DNA of 64,000 bases, from the NCBI RefSeq assembly GCF_001420595.1, contig NZ_LJIX01000006.1, positions 1,119,361 to 1,183,360 of the forward strand. Reading direction: 5' to 3'. The notes below the pieces were generated by a model. It saw nothing but the letters and a program-made list of their open reading frames with translations, was not told the DNA's origin and ran no database searches. Source of the DNA: Cytobacillus solani. Its GTDB lineage: Bacteria > Bacillota > Bacilli > Bacillales > Cytobacillaceae. The position numbers were made by a program, and so were the translations under genes. How positions within the stretch are numbered: position 1 is the first letter of the stretch; every line of letters begins with the position of its first letter. Shown here piece after piece: positions 28,425 through 36,706 of this stretch.

Positions 28425-29183
28425 TTAGTTTTTCTTGTTACCTGGTGCAAACCAGCCAATTAGAGCAATACCTACTAACACTCCATAGAAAATAAGAGTC
28501 CAAGTGGTACTGTGGGGAAAATGATGTTCTAAAAAACCAATATCCTCATGTGCTAGGGTAATTACCGCAAGTTTGACACCGACCCAGGCTACAATTGCAT
28601 ATGCTGTTGTCTCTAAAGCTGGTCGCTTATCAAGAAGTTGAACAAACCAAGTTGCTGCATACTTAATTAAGATTAGGCCAGCAATACCCCCAAGAAGAAC
28701 AACAATAAACTGCCCTCCATCCATCCCCCCGAAATCATCAAGAGGTGAATCTGGAAGACCTAGGGCAAGTGCAACTGCAGCTAGAATAGAATCAACTGCA
28801 AAAGCGAGGTCTGCTAACGCAATTTTCCCAACGGTGGGCAAAAAACCTTTACCTGCTGCTTCTTTTGCATCGTCCTTATGAATGTTCTTATTTTCCTTAC
28901 CGAACCTTGCCTGTATGACATGCTTTAATCCGAGGTAAAGAAGATAAGCCGCTCCTATCGCTTGAATCTGCCAGACGTTTGCAATAAATGAAATGACAAA
29001 AAGTGCTGCAAAGCGGAATGCGAATGCCATAATAATTCCGTAATTAATCGCTCTTTTTTTCTGATCATTAGGTAAATGCTTGGCTATGACAGCTAATACA
29101 AGAGCATTGTCGGCCGATAACAACCCTTCTAATCCAATTAGAATTAACAATGTCCAAGCATATTCTAGCCATATTGAGTCCAT
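28425..29183 (-). CDS. TerC family integral membrane protein
   Basis: About 252 aa with seven or so membrane helices. TerC hallmarks: LEGLLSADNALVLAVIAKHLP near the N-terminus with conserved acidic residues, ALADLAFAVDSILAAVA mid-protein, and a closing LIGWFAPGN. Family members are implicated in metal (Mn) export or metalation and tellurite resistance. AAAAGGAG favours ATG 29183 over an upstream start. No Mn riboswitch was recognised upstream. Confidence 0.92.
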   Translation of the reverse strand: MDSIWLEYAWTLLILIGLEGLLSADNALVLAVIAKHLPNDQKKRAINYGIIMAFAFRFAALFVISFIANVWQIQAIGAAYLLYLGLKHVIQARFGKENKNIHKDDAKEAAGKGFLPTVGKIALADLAFAVDSILAAVALALGLPDSPLDDFGGMDGGQFIVVLLGGIAGLILIKYAATWFVQLLDKRPALETTAYAIVAWVGVKLAVITLAHEDIGFLEHHFPHSTTWTLIFYGVLVGIALIGWFAPGNKKN

Positions 29184-29498
29184 CCGTTTTTCTCCTTTTA
29201 ACACTAAAATTGTTTTTCTAGCTATAGAATTTCCTAATAAACCACAGGTAATCCTAGAAAATATTGCTTAAACATTTGAGGTTATTTTAGTCTACAATGT
29301 GTTCTTATAAAATATGTTGAAAAAACATCCGTTTACAGCAAAAGTTTTCCGTGTATAAATGTAATAACTTAAAATGAAAAAACGTTAATCCTTCTATGAA
29401 TTAACGTGATTTTAGGTGAATAATAAACAAAGGTAGTTACTTTTGGGTTTAGCATTTTGCTAAAGTTACCATGTTACTCTCCTTTTTATACACTGGTG
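29184..29498. other. Intergenic with one hairpin
   Basis: ACGTTAAT and ATTAACGT (about 29385-29412) form a modest hairpin. No gene recognised. I looked for a yybP-ykoY-like Mn riboswitch before terC and could not see one. Confidence 0.4.
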
Positions 29499-29945
29499 CT
29501 AATTCTCATACAAATGAGCGGTATCCATAACCTCTATTAGTTTGGCAGCATTCCTTTCTAAATAAGCAATCATTTTATCAGATAGGGCATTTCCAAAACT
29601 AAAGCGTTTCACTCCTAATTCTTTAAGCTTATTACAATTTGTTAGGCCAGGCAGAGACAGCACATTTAAAGGTGCATTCACATGTATCGTGATTTCTTTA
29701 ATCTCATCATCCGCCATTAAACCAGGAACAAATATCCCACTCGCACCACTTTCAACATATGCCTTTGCACGTTCAATTGTTTCCGGTAGAGGACTTTGCT
29801 TTTGCAAGTATGTATCGGTTCTGGCGTTTATATAAAAATCCTTATACCCATGATTTTCTAATGCTGTTCTTATCCTATTTAAAAGATCACTGTGCACAGA
29901 TAACTCTTTTAATCCATTTTGTTTTTTTAAAGAATCCTCAAAATT
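29499..29945 (-). pseudogene. Isocitrate lyase/PEP mutase family gene, C-terminal half
   Basis: Reading leftward from 29945 the frame is FEDSLKKQNGLKELSVHSDLL..., then INARTDTYL, ASGIFVPGLMAD, NVLSLPGL and VKRFSFGNAL, the second half of an isocitrate lyase/phosphoenolpyruvate mutase superfamily protein. The N-terminal half lies about 30 kb away at 60093-60419 on the same strand. Joining the two at a shared ATT restores GIN-FEDS in frame. The gene was therefore cut by an insertion and is inactive unless the insert excises. An internal GTG start is possible but would lack the catalytic region. Confidence 0.9.
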
Positions 29946-30360
29946 GCTTCAGCAAAGAACAACTGATTTTATGAATGGATTTTTAAGTAAAGAGGATAAA
30001 GAATTTACTGCAAGAGTTGCACTAAAGGAGGATAGCAGCATTCATCTAATTTTTCCTACTAAAGAAGATAAAACGATAGGAAAATGTCCATTGTGCCAGG
30101 GAAGCGTATTAATAGGAAAATCCTATTATCTATGCGAAAACTATAGACAATCTTGTGATTTTATTTTATCTCCTACATTTGGAAAGAAACAAATTCCCGT
30201 AAAACAAGTGTCAAAGCTTTTAGAAAAGAATATTACCGATACTATAAAAGGTTTTAGAAATAAAGATGAATCTAAAACATTTGATGCTAAATTATCTTAC
30301 GATACAAAAGAAAAAAGATTAAAGTATATTTTTGAAAAAAAAATAAAAAAATCACAGTAA
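29944..30360 (+). pseudogene. Topoisomerase III C-terminal fragment
   Basis: 139 codons open at the very left edge of the island. IGKCPLCQGSVLIGKSYYLCEN is the C-terminal zinc-ribbon-like region; KKQIPVKQVSKLLEKNITDTIKGF then FDAKLSYDTKEKRLKYIF is the Toprim_Crpt repeat of type IA topoisomerase III. The Toprim and catalytic domains are missing, cut by the island junction. TTG 29944 has no RBS and overlaps the junction, so this is probably a remnant of a plasmid or ICE topoisomerase gene. The terminator just after its stop is intact. Confidence 0.8.
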
Positions 30361-30370
30361 AACTTTATTT

Positions 30371-30404
30371 AAGACCCACTCTCACTGAGAATGGGTCTTT
30401 TACA
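30371..30404 (+). terminator. Terminator after topoisomerase fragment
   Basis: AAGACCCA and TGGGTCTT arms with a CACTGAGA-type centre, followed by TT; nine bases after the stop. Confidence 0.75.
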
Positions 30405-30489
30405 ATATGATTTAATCGATCTTCTGGTCATGTGTAGCTATAAAATAAAGATTGATAAAAAAACTCATTTCTCTTCACATTCAACAGCA

Positions 30490-30545
30490 ATCAAAAAACC
30501 GTTATTTTGAAAAGAGATTGATCAAAATGACGGTTTTTTGTTTGA
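30490..30545. terminator. Long A/T-rich hairpin
   Basis: CAAAAAACCGTTATTTTGA (30492-30510) pairs with TCAAAATGACGGTTTTTTG (30522-30540) with one mismatch. Probably a bidirectional terminator for the convergent neighbours. Confidence 0.75.
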
Positions 30546-30641
30546 TTAAATATAAATTTTTATAATAAAGTTTGTTCATTTCTTTTTGAACTAAAGCCCC
30601 CGTTAATTGAATAAGAATTATTCTTACTCTTTACGGTTACT

Positions 30642-31319
30642 TTAACTCATGTGAATGACTGTTCCATACTGAAGCAATTTTAGTTTTTTTGCCACAGATT
30701 GGGATGCGAAATTATCCCACGAAGTACTATATAGAGCAATTCGTCCTTGTTTTTGTACTGCTGCTGCCCAAGCATTTGTAACATCTATACCGTATCCTCT
30801 TCCTCGATAATCTTCATGTGTAAATAAACTTGCTTCGTCTGCTTTTGTAGTCTTCCTTGCACTACAACAAATCGAAACAGGAAAATTGTCTTCAACTATT
30901 ACAAAACAAGGTTGCTTATACTCAAAATCCTCAAATGTATATGGATAATAAGGCTTTAAAAGTTCTTTATTTTCATGAGTTACTTGTATTGCTTGAGCAT
31001 GAGCCGTGTCCCTTTTATTAGGAAACACATACGCATGTCCAATCCAAAAATTACTTAATGGACGGTATATACTTAAAACATTGATTACTTCTCCTAGATT
31101 AGCACCAGGATCTGTAGCTATAACCTGTTCTAGCTTCTCTACAAGACTCTCATCCAGCGCATTTGAAAACCTTATAACACTTCCAATGTTGGTGATACCA
31201 ACGAAAATTCTAGGTGCATTATCATACGGTGGTTCATTTACGACTGTTATTCGATTTTCAGTATCGTGTTTAAATAACACATTAACATGATGTTCCATCA
31301 ATTCTAAATCAGATAACAT
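30642..31319 (-). CDS. GNAT family N-acetyltransferase
   Basis: About 225 aa. The C-terminal half carries the acetyl-CoA site: FPVSICCSARKTTKADEASLFTHEDYRGRGYGIDVTNAWAAAV, with the R/Q-x-x-G-x-G/A loop as YRGRGYG. The N-terminal half (GITNIGSVIRFSNALDESL, LGEVINVLSIYRPLSNFWIG) is unlike simple GNATs and may bind the substrate. GGAGG fits the second ATG (31319) better than the first. Substrate unknown. Confidence 0.8.
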   Translation of the reverse strand: MLSDLELMEHHVNVLFKHDTENRITVVNEPPYDNAPRIFVGITNIGSVIRFSNALDESLVEKLEQVIATDPGANLGEVINVLSIYRPLSNFWIGHAYVFPNKRDTAHAQAIQVTHENKELLKPYYPYTFEDFEYKQPCFVIVEDNFPVSICCSARKTTKADEASLFTHEDYRGRGYGIDVTNAWAAAVQKQGRIALYSTSWDNFASQSVAKKLKLLQYGTVIHMS

Positions 31320-31406
31320 AAACATTCCTCCAGAATTTTAACGTATCAATCTAGGCTTAGTTTTTATCTTTTGCTGTATTAAACGCACCCTTTAGTTTAA
31401 TAAGCA

Positions 31407-32201
31407 TTATGAATTAGCCGTCCATTCACTTTTCGTTTCGGTTTCTTGATTTGAATACTCAACATAAAGTAATTTCATAGCATCTATAATTTTTTCATCC
31501 GCTACTTTCTCTTTATATCGACTAGGCAAGTCTTTTGCACCCAAAACATACAATAATGGATTTTGAGAGAACTCTCCAATTATCCCAATATCTAATACAA
31601 CATTTTCTAATCCACCTGTCATATGATTTAAGTGATGGGTTGGTATTCCTTCTATTTCACCTTGTTGTCTAACTAACCCATTAATAATTGGAATCCATAA
31701 CTCAGGATTATTTTTGTATCCTAGAAATATAAAACGCAAAAGTTCTAACATCTGACTCAATTCACCATTGTTATCTAAATCAATTGGATTTCGAGTAATA
31801 TTTATATTTTTAAAATTTGATTTAATTTTTTTATTAATCTTTTCCCATCCGCCACAAAATTGAACAATTTTATTCGCAATGAAACTATCGTGACAGGCTA
31901 TCATCACTTCAACGGCATCTTGCAGTGCCAATGTTTCTCTATTCTGAAAGTGAGGATATAGTTCATTACTATCTTCTTTTGGATTAAAACTAATATCTTG
32001 TACAATGTCATTCCATTTATATTTTCTTTCTGCTACTAATTGTGTTACACAAAAAGCAATTGCAACTTTAGCAGCAGAAGCAAGAGGTACAAGTAATTCT
32101 TTGTTCAATGAACAAACTATATCCTGTTTTAATTGTGAATAAATAATAATTCCTACTTCACCTGATTCAATTTCCTTTAATTTATCAAGAACTTTCTCCA
32201 T
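31407..32201 (-). CDS. Serine hydrolase, class A beta-lactamase-like
   Basis: About 265 aa with the beta-lactamase/D-Ala-D-Ala peptidase fold motifs: SAAK (S-x-x-K) in VPLASAAKVAIAF near residue 43, SFIAN (S-x-N-like) near residue 110, and HMTGG in place of KTG near residue 203. No signal peptide is visible, which is unusual for a periplasmic lactamase and argues for another hydrolase role. H for K in the third motif departs from true lactamases. Start chosen at ATG 32201 with GTGGGG upstream. Confidence 0.7.
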   Translation of the reverse strand: MEKVLDKLKEIESGEVGIIIYSQLKQDIVCSLNKELLVPLASAAKVAIAFCVTQLVAERKYKWNDIVQDISFNPKEDSNELYPHFQNRETLALQDAVEVMIACHDSFIANKIVQFCGGWEKINKKIKSNFKNINITRNPIDLDNNGELSQMLELLRFIFLGYKNNPELWIPIINGLVRQQGEIEGIPTHHLNHMTGGLENVVLDIGIIGEFSQNPLLYVLGAKDLPSRYKEKVADEKIIDAMKLLYVEYSNQETETKSEWTANS

Positions 32202-32584
32202 TTTAGACCCCACTTTAAACTATTTTATATTCACTTATTCTCTCTTTAGTAAAATATCCCTTCTTAAAGTAAACTGCTTCTATAGTTAAAGAAAAAAATC
32301 CTGTAAAAACAGGATTTTAATCAAACTTTATTATAAATGATCAATCTTTATTTTAAATAAGCGTACTTTGTTTTTAATGATCAATCTTTTTTATAAGACT
32401 ACATCATGTGTATATCTATCTAGAGAAGATTGCATATAAAATAACTTTAAAATATTTACTATGAAACTAGTTATGCAGTGCTCAAATTGCAAAAACAGTC
32501 ATTTTTAGTCGTAATTATTAAAGAGGATATTTGGAATAAATGGATAATTATAACAATAACAAATATATTATATGGGGGAAAATC
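32202..32584. other. Intergenic, AT-rich
   Basis: Contains a terminator-like hairpin, AAATCCTG with CAGGATTT (about 32287-32318), and two direct copies of AATGATCAATCTTT about 40 bases apart (32337 and 32377). No gene recognised. Confidence 0.45.
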
Positions 32585-33850
32585 ATGAAAAAATTTTTGT
32601 TTTATTTGTTCAGTTTTATGATTATTCTGTTTTCCGTATCAAATGGGAGAATCTATGCACAGGATGATCCAGTATTGAATCCTACCGACGTAGTAAAAAA
32701 ACTTGTCGAATTTGAAAATAATCAGGACTGGACTAACCTTTCTAATTTATGGTCGGCTGATATGAGAGATACAATAAGTGAATTCTTAAATAATCCTGAG
32801 AATAAGAAACAACACATAGGTCTATTCAATATTGAAAAAGCATCTTTAGTAGCACAAAAAGAGATACCCGAGGAATATAAAATGTTATTTCCTAATATGG
32901 ATGAATCTTCTCTTTTATACTACATTGCAGTAGACTATAAGGTTTTTGAAGAAGATGTTTTTCATATGAATGGTGTTAATTATTTTTTAGTAGAATTAGT
33001 TAACGAAAATAATGATTGGAAGATTAAACAAGTACAAAATGCTCCAATTGACATACTAAAAAGTTATGAACTAGGATTTAACTCAGAAGATGAAAAGGCA
33101 ATGTTAGATGTAATTAATAAGCGTTATAAAGGGGAATATTTTAATAGAAATAATACAGTTCTTGAAATTAATAGATTATCTGAAGATGAATTAACTAAGA
33201 TCCGTGGTAAGGAACCTTTAACAAAAGAACAAATATCTGAAAAAGTTGGATTAGATGAAACGAGTTCTACTTCCCAATCATTAGTTTCAATTGCTACAAC
33301 CGCAGATCATGTTGCACCATCAAGTATCAAGGTATATATGACACAGTATACCAACACAAATGCATATGGTTGCAGTGCCAGTTGTGTTAAATCTGTAAAC
33401 TTTAGTAGCTATGTAAAGAACGTACTTCCAAATGAATGGAGAATAGAATGGCCATCCAATTCGTTAAAGACTGGTGCATTGGCTGCTAAAATGTACGGAT
33501 GGTATGGAGTATACTATCCATTAGCTAGTCCAGTAGGTGCTCATGTATATGATGATACTAGAAGTCAAGTATATCTCTATAATACTGAAAGAGCAGCAAC
33601 AACAACAGCTGTAATTGAAGTAGATGGTATAGGATTGCACAGAAAAGACAATAAAGCTCTTTTCCTAACAGAATATGTTGCTGGAACATCTGGGTCCCCT
33701 GGTACGCAATCTTCTGGTAGATTTTCCCAATGGGGAAGCAAATATTGGGCTGACAAGGGTTGGTTACCGTATGAAATATTAGGCTACTACTATAACGGCT
33801 CCAGTAAAGTTGGAGGTTCAGGAAAAGAATTTGAATTTTTCAATTACTAA
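32585..33850 (+). CDS. Secreted protein with SpoIID/LytB-like domain
   Basis: About 421 aa. MKKFLFYLFSFMIILFSVSN... is a signal peptide cleaved near YAQ. Residues about 25-165 look like an NTF2-type or similar alpha/beta domain. The C-terminal part reads like SpoIID/LytB: FSSYVKNVLPNEWRIEWPSN, SLKTGALAAKMYGWYGVYYP and FSQWGSKYWADKGWLPYEIL then GYYY, matching the VVPNEMP, EALKAQAVAARTYA and SQWGA...IL.YYY pattern. SpoIID is a peptidoglycan lytic transglycosylase. The segment YGCSASCVK holds two close cysteines. RBS GGGGG supports ATG 32585. Confidence 0.7.
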   Translation: MKKFLFYLFSFMIILFSVSNGRIYAQDDPVLNPTDVVKKLVEFENNQDWTNLSNLWSADMRDTISEFLNNPENKKQHIGLFNIEKASLVAQKEIPEEYKMLFPNMDESSLLYYIAVDYKVFEEDVFHMNGVNYFLVELVNENNDWKIKQVQNAPIDILKSYELGFNSEDEKAMLDVINKRYKGEYFNRNNTVLEINRLSEDELTKIRGKEPLTKEQISEKVGLDETSSTSQSLVSIATTADHVAPSSIKVYMTQYTNTNAYGCSASCVKSVNFSSYVKNVLPNEWRIEWPSNSLKTGALAAKMYGWYGVYYPLASPVGAHVYDDTRSQVYLYNTERAATTTAVIEVDGIGLHRKDNKALFLTEYVAGTSGSPGTQSSGRFSQWGSKYWADKGWLPYEILGYYYNGSSKVGGSGKEFEFFNY

Positions 33851-33882
33851 GAAGCAGAGGGTTTTCTTCCTCTGCTTTTTTA
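33851..33882 (+). terminator. Rho-independent terminator
   Basis: AGCAGAGG (33853-33860) pairs with CCTCTGCT (33869-33876), then a T run. It directly abuts the stop of the convergent gene. Confidence 0.85.
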
Positions 33883-34305
33883 TTCGCACCTACTAATATT
33901 AAATAAAATACCAGATACCCTATATCCCTCCTTATTAAAGGCATCAACTGAAAGATGGTACAAAATACTCTCATCTTTTTTAAATTTATGTTTAATTGTA
34001 AACACATCATTCTTTCCGTTAGTTTTACCTATTAAAAATTTTTTAGAAGCTGTCCCCGTTCCTGTAGGAGTAAGATAAAACAACATTTCTTTAGTATTTT
34101 TAGCAATTACTTCAACAGTAAGTTCTTTTTCGCCTTTTGGAATACATACCCATCTATCCTTAATTTCATAAGGAAAAGTTTTATATTCAATGATTTTTGG
34201 TTCCAATATATTTGCTTCAGCATTTGTTATTTGACTTATACCTAATAAATGACTACCAATTAAAAGAAAAACCATAACTAATATTACTTTATAAATTGTG
34301 TTCAT
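33880..34305 (-). CDS. Small secreted protein, unknown
   Basis: About 141 aa. GGGGG-TTGCAC-ATG supports a start at 34305, giving a signal peptide MNTIYKVILVMVFLLIGSHL with a likely cleavage after NAEA. The mature part is beta-rich and lysine-rich (KELTVEVIAKNTKEMLFYLT) with two cysteines, one at the C-terminus. No family recognised. It is convergent with the SpoIID-like gene. Confidence 0.7.
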   Translation of the reverse strand: MNTIYKVILVMVFLLIGSHLLGISQITNAEANILEPKIIEYKTFPYEIKDRWVCIPKGEKELTVEVIAKNTKEMLFYLTPTGTGTASKKFLIGKTNGKNDVFTIKHKFKKDESILYHLSVDAFNKEGYRVSGILFNISRCE

Positions 34306-34461
34306 GTGCAACCCCCTTATTACTAATTATTTTTTTATTTTTTTATTAAATTTATTCATTGTTCTCAAATGTGGTCTGTTTAAGTACGGTTTTATTTGTT
34401 GTAACAAAAAAGAATAAAGCATAAAAGCCGATATTCCTTTTGTTAGTAGGACCATTACATT

Positions 34462-34502
34462 TAAGACCTGCAGCTGAATATATCAGCTGCAGGTCTTAAA
34501 TC
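34462..34502. terminator. Perfect 16-bp hairpin
   Basis: TAAGACCTGCAGCTGA (34462-34477) pairs perfectly with TCAGCTGCAGGTCTTA (34483-34498) around a 5-base loop. It lies just downstream of the minus-strand 83-aa gene and is likely its terminator. Confidence 0.8.
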
Positions 34503-34524
34503 CTTAAGGACTTGGGTATTGATC

Positions 34525-34776
34525 TTAGCTTGTTATAACTGGAATGTCGGTATGAACAATTTGCATAGTATTTTGTATTTCTAAGTAACAATATCCCTTA
34601 ATAAAAGGACGAGGGGAATGTAACTTTTCCATGTCAATAAAATAATATGGCACTTTTAAATCCAATATAAAGTCACTGTCTCCAATTTCTGCTATTGCTG
34701 CAAATTCATTTTCGGCCACAATTGAATAAATCATGTTCTGTGGGGTAACTTGATTTTTAAACACATAAACAATCAT
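34525..34776 (-). CDS. Hypothetical 83-aa protein
   Basis: ATG 34776 follows TAGGAGG. The protein starts MIVYVFKNQVTPQNMIYSIV and has AAIAEIGDSDFILDLKVPYYFIDMEKL; it is predicted globular and cytoplasmic without signal peptide. Not recognised. It is monocistronic, bracketed by two hairpins. Confidence 0.65.
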   Translation of the reverse strand: MIVYVFKNQVTPQNMIYSIVAENEFAAIAEIGDSDFILDLKVPYYFIDMEKLHSPRPFIKGYCYLEIQNTMQIVHTDIPVITS

Positions 34777-34798
34777 AATTTCCTCCTATCACCAAAAA

Positions 34799-34846
34799 AA
34801 GCACCTAGTTGAAGGTATAATTAAATACCCCAACTAGGTGCTTCCT
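34799..34846. terminator. Strong hairpin between divergent genes
   Basis: AGCACCTAGTTG (34800-34811) pairs with CAACTAGGTGCT (34831-34842), with more pairing inside. It sits just upstream of the minus-strand gene's RBS, so it is not an ordinary 3' terminator for either neighbour and may insulate transcription or act in a leader. Confidence 0.65.
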
Positions 34847-34961
34847 TAATTGGTTTTTTGTAATATATTGTTATATTATCAATATACTTTGAGTTTTAAT
34901 TAAGGTCAATAGTAAAAGATCTAATCTACTTTAGTCTAGAAAAAAGAAGTATATAGTGTCA

Positions 34962-34990
34962 TTGAATTGTATATATAATTATGGTATAAT
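34962..34990 (+). promoter_or_regulatory. SigmaA-type promoter of the Fic operon
   Basis: TTGAAT (34962-34967), a 17-base spacer and TATAAT (34985-34990). An A/T-rich dyad (TATATAATTATGGTATAATTA) overlaps it and could be an operator. About 48 bases to the antitoxin start. Confidence 0.75.
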
Positions 34991-35037
34991 TATGTATATA
35001 AGGTTCTTACTTATAAGTTACTAAAGGGGCTGTCAAA

Positions 35038-35193
35038 ATGACAAAATCAGTATCAAAAGCAATCAAAGAAGCAAAAGCGTCATTAGCAGTTGAGGGGCTT
35101 TACATGAAGCCTGAAATTGAAAAGTTAATTGAAATGAAAATGACAAACAAAATTTCAGAAGAAGAATTCAAATATCGAGTAACAGGAAAATAA
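35038..35193 (+). CDS. VbhA-like antitoxin of Fic protein
   Basis: A 51-aa protein immediately before a fic gene. Residues 15-20 are SLAVEG, matching the [S/T]xxxE[G/N] inhibitory motif whose Glu blocks ATP gamma-phosphate in the Fic active site (class I, separate antitoxin). The C-terminal half, ISEEEFKYRVTG, resembles the VbhA helix pair. AAAGGGG precedes ATG. Its stop is four bases from the fic start, so the two are translationally linked. Confidence 0.85.
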   Translation: MTKSVSKAIKEAKASLAVEGLYMKPEIEKLIEMKMTNKISEEEFKYRVTGK

Positions 35194-35197
35194 ACAT

Positions 35198-35839
35198 ATG
35201 TCTGCAGATAAATATGTTTATCCTGGGACGAATGTATTAATCAATCTGTTTGATGAAAGGGATCCTAAAAAGCTAGAAGCATTTGAAGTAGCATTTACGG
35301 GTCTCCGTCTTGCTGAATTATCGGTAAAGCCAATTATTGGCTCTTTTGATTTGTCTCACCTTAAACAAATTCATAAGTACATTTTTCAAGATATTTATCC
35401 ATTTGCTGGCCAGATACGCGATGTTAATATTGCAAAAGATTCTTTTCAATTCGCAAATGTTCAGTATATCCAAAGTTCATCTATGCAAATATTTATGGAT
35501 CTGAAGAAAGATAAACACTTAAAAGGGCTTTCTAAAGAAGAATTTTCAATTAAAGCAGCTAAATATTTTACTGATATTAATATTCTTCATCCGTTTAGAG
35601 AAGGGAATGGAAGAACGCAGCGAGAATTTATTCGGTCATTAGCCGGCCGAAATGGATACGAATTAGACTGGAGTAAAGTAAGCGAAAAACAGTTATTTGA
35701 TGCTTCAGTTAAAGCTGTTGTAAATGAAAGCCCTTTAGCACAACTAATTAGTAAGTGCATATTGAATGAAAAGCCTGAACAATCTTTAGTGCAATCATTT
35801 GTTAGAACTGTAAATCGTGACCGTTTTCTTGAAAGATAA
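35198..35839 (+). CDS. Fic/DOC family AMP-transferase (toxin)
   Basis: A 213-aa Fic protein. The catalytic loop HPFREGNGRTQR is complete (about residues 131-142), with His as base, the Asn anion hole and both Arg residues; the beta-hairpin flap lies near FQFANVQYIQ. It should transfer AMP from ATP to a target hydroxyl, possibly gyrase or topoisomerase IV as in VbhT-like toxins (inference). It is controlled by the 51-aa antitoxin upstream. A strong hairpin follows about 60 bases later. Confidence 0.92.
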   Translation: MSADKYVYPGTNVLINLFDERDPKKLEAFEVAFTGLRLAELSVKPIIGSFDLSHLKQIHKYIFQDIYPFAGQIRDVNIAKDSFQFANVQYIQSSSMQIFMDLKKDKHLKGLSKEEFSIKAAKYFTDINILHPFREGNGRTQREFIRSLAGRNGYELDWSKVSEKQLFDASVKAVVNESPLAQLISKCILNEKPEQSLVQSFVRTVNRDRFLER

Positions 35840-35898
35840 ATGTACACTATCTGGTTTATTTGTTATTATATAGATATAAAATAATACACTTTGAAGAG

Positions 35899-35962
35899 GA
35901 ACACCCTCATGCGAATCCCATTAACTATGGTTATTGGGATCGTATGAGGGTGTTCTTTTTTT
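35899..35962 (+). terminator. Strong long hairpin terminator
   Basis: GAACACCCTCAT (35899-35910) pairs with ATGAGGGTGTTC (35944-35955), with inner pairing of ATCCCA and TGGGAT, then TTTTTTT. It separates the Fic operon from the next gene, whose RBS starts right after it. Confidence 0.85.
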
Positions 35963-35976
35963 ATGGAGGGAAAACG

Positions 35977-36315
35977 ATGGATAAAAAAGAGATAGATTAC
36001 TTACTTGGGAATGAATATTTGTATACACGAACAAAAAGTATTATTAAGGAAAGGAATAAAGAAGAAATCTTATTTTTACATGCTGCTCTAATTATAAAGA
36101 AATATCGAATGGATAGTGATTCAAAAATCTTTAAAAGTATGAAACCTATATATTCTGAATTAATTGAACTCCCCATATCGAAAATGCCGGAGTATACAAA
36201 ATTATTGAAAGTGGGAACAATTGGAATAGATATGAAGAAGGAAGAATTTTATCGATTGCTGCAAGAAGCAAAGAACGATATTGAGGCGTTGTTTACATAC
36301 AAAGCATTAGAATAG
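35977..36315 (+). CDS. Hypothetical protein (112 aa)
   Basis: ATG 35977 follows GGAGGG and starts MDKKEIDYLLGNEYLYTRTK. The protein is highly helical and lysine/glutamate-rich, with no membrane segment. It begins directly after the terminator of the Fic operon. Family not recognised; a transcriptional link to the Fic module is possible if the terminator leaks. Confidence 0.65.
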   Translation: MDKKEIDYLLGNEYLYTRTKSIIKERNKEEILFLHAALIIKKYRMDSDSKIFKSMKPIYSELIELPISKMPEYTKLLKVGTIGIDMKKEEFYRLLQEAKNDIEALFTYKALE

Positions 36316-36443
36316 GAGAGTTTTTTAGAAGGAGCTGTGATAGAATGATAGGGTAATAGAATAGAATAACTCAAGGGTGGTCAGCATTCCCGTTTCTTGT
36401 TCCTCTTTTATAGAGAATCTAAGAATTAAAGGGGGTGCTGCGT

Positions 36444-36527
36444 GTGAGCGTATTTCAAGCGTTAGTAATTATGATAAGCTTTTCAAGCTTGATTGTTGCT
36501 GTTATCGCGTTATCACAAAAAAAGTAA
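36444..36527 (+). CDS. Holin-like type I toxin (27 aa)
   Basis: GTG 36444, eight bases after GGGGG, encodes MSVFQALVIMISFSSLIVAV followed by IALSQKK: one hydrophobic helix and a lysine tail. This matches the TxpA/BsrG-type putative holin-like toxins of Bacillus, small membrane peptides silenced by an overlapping antisense RNA. Two hairpins follow (see next entry), as expected for a type I locus. Confidence 0.75.
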   Translation: MSVFQALVIMISFSSLIVAVIALSQKK

Positions 36528-36650
36528 ACCGCCCTTGAGCCTGCAAGCAATTGGCGGTTTACCGTTCTGAGTTGCTGATCGCCTTTGAGGCGACGCTATT
36601 TTATTACGGCCGTTTGGTGTTACTAGCACCAGACGGTCTTTTTAATTATA
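36525..36650. ncRNA. Putative type I antitoxin/toxin 3' RNA region
   Basis: GTAAACCGCC (36524-36533) pairs with GGCGGTTTAC (about 36553-36562), overlapping the toxin stop codon. A second stem, CCGTTTGGTG with CACCAGACGG (about 36612-36640), ends in TTTTT. In TxpA/BsrG systems convergent toxin mRNA and antitoxin RNA overlap in this 3' region. The antisense promoter itself was not identified. Confidence 0.5.
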
Positions 36651-36706
36651 TTCGTTTATATGAATATTATACTTTGACTAGACGTTATTTTCAACTTTAG
36701 TATAAT

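Noticed and set aside
29184-29498. Mn riboswitch upstream of terC
   Set aside because: The expected yybP-ykoY loops and terminator were not found; only an unrelated hairpin is present.
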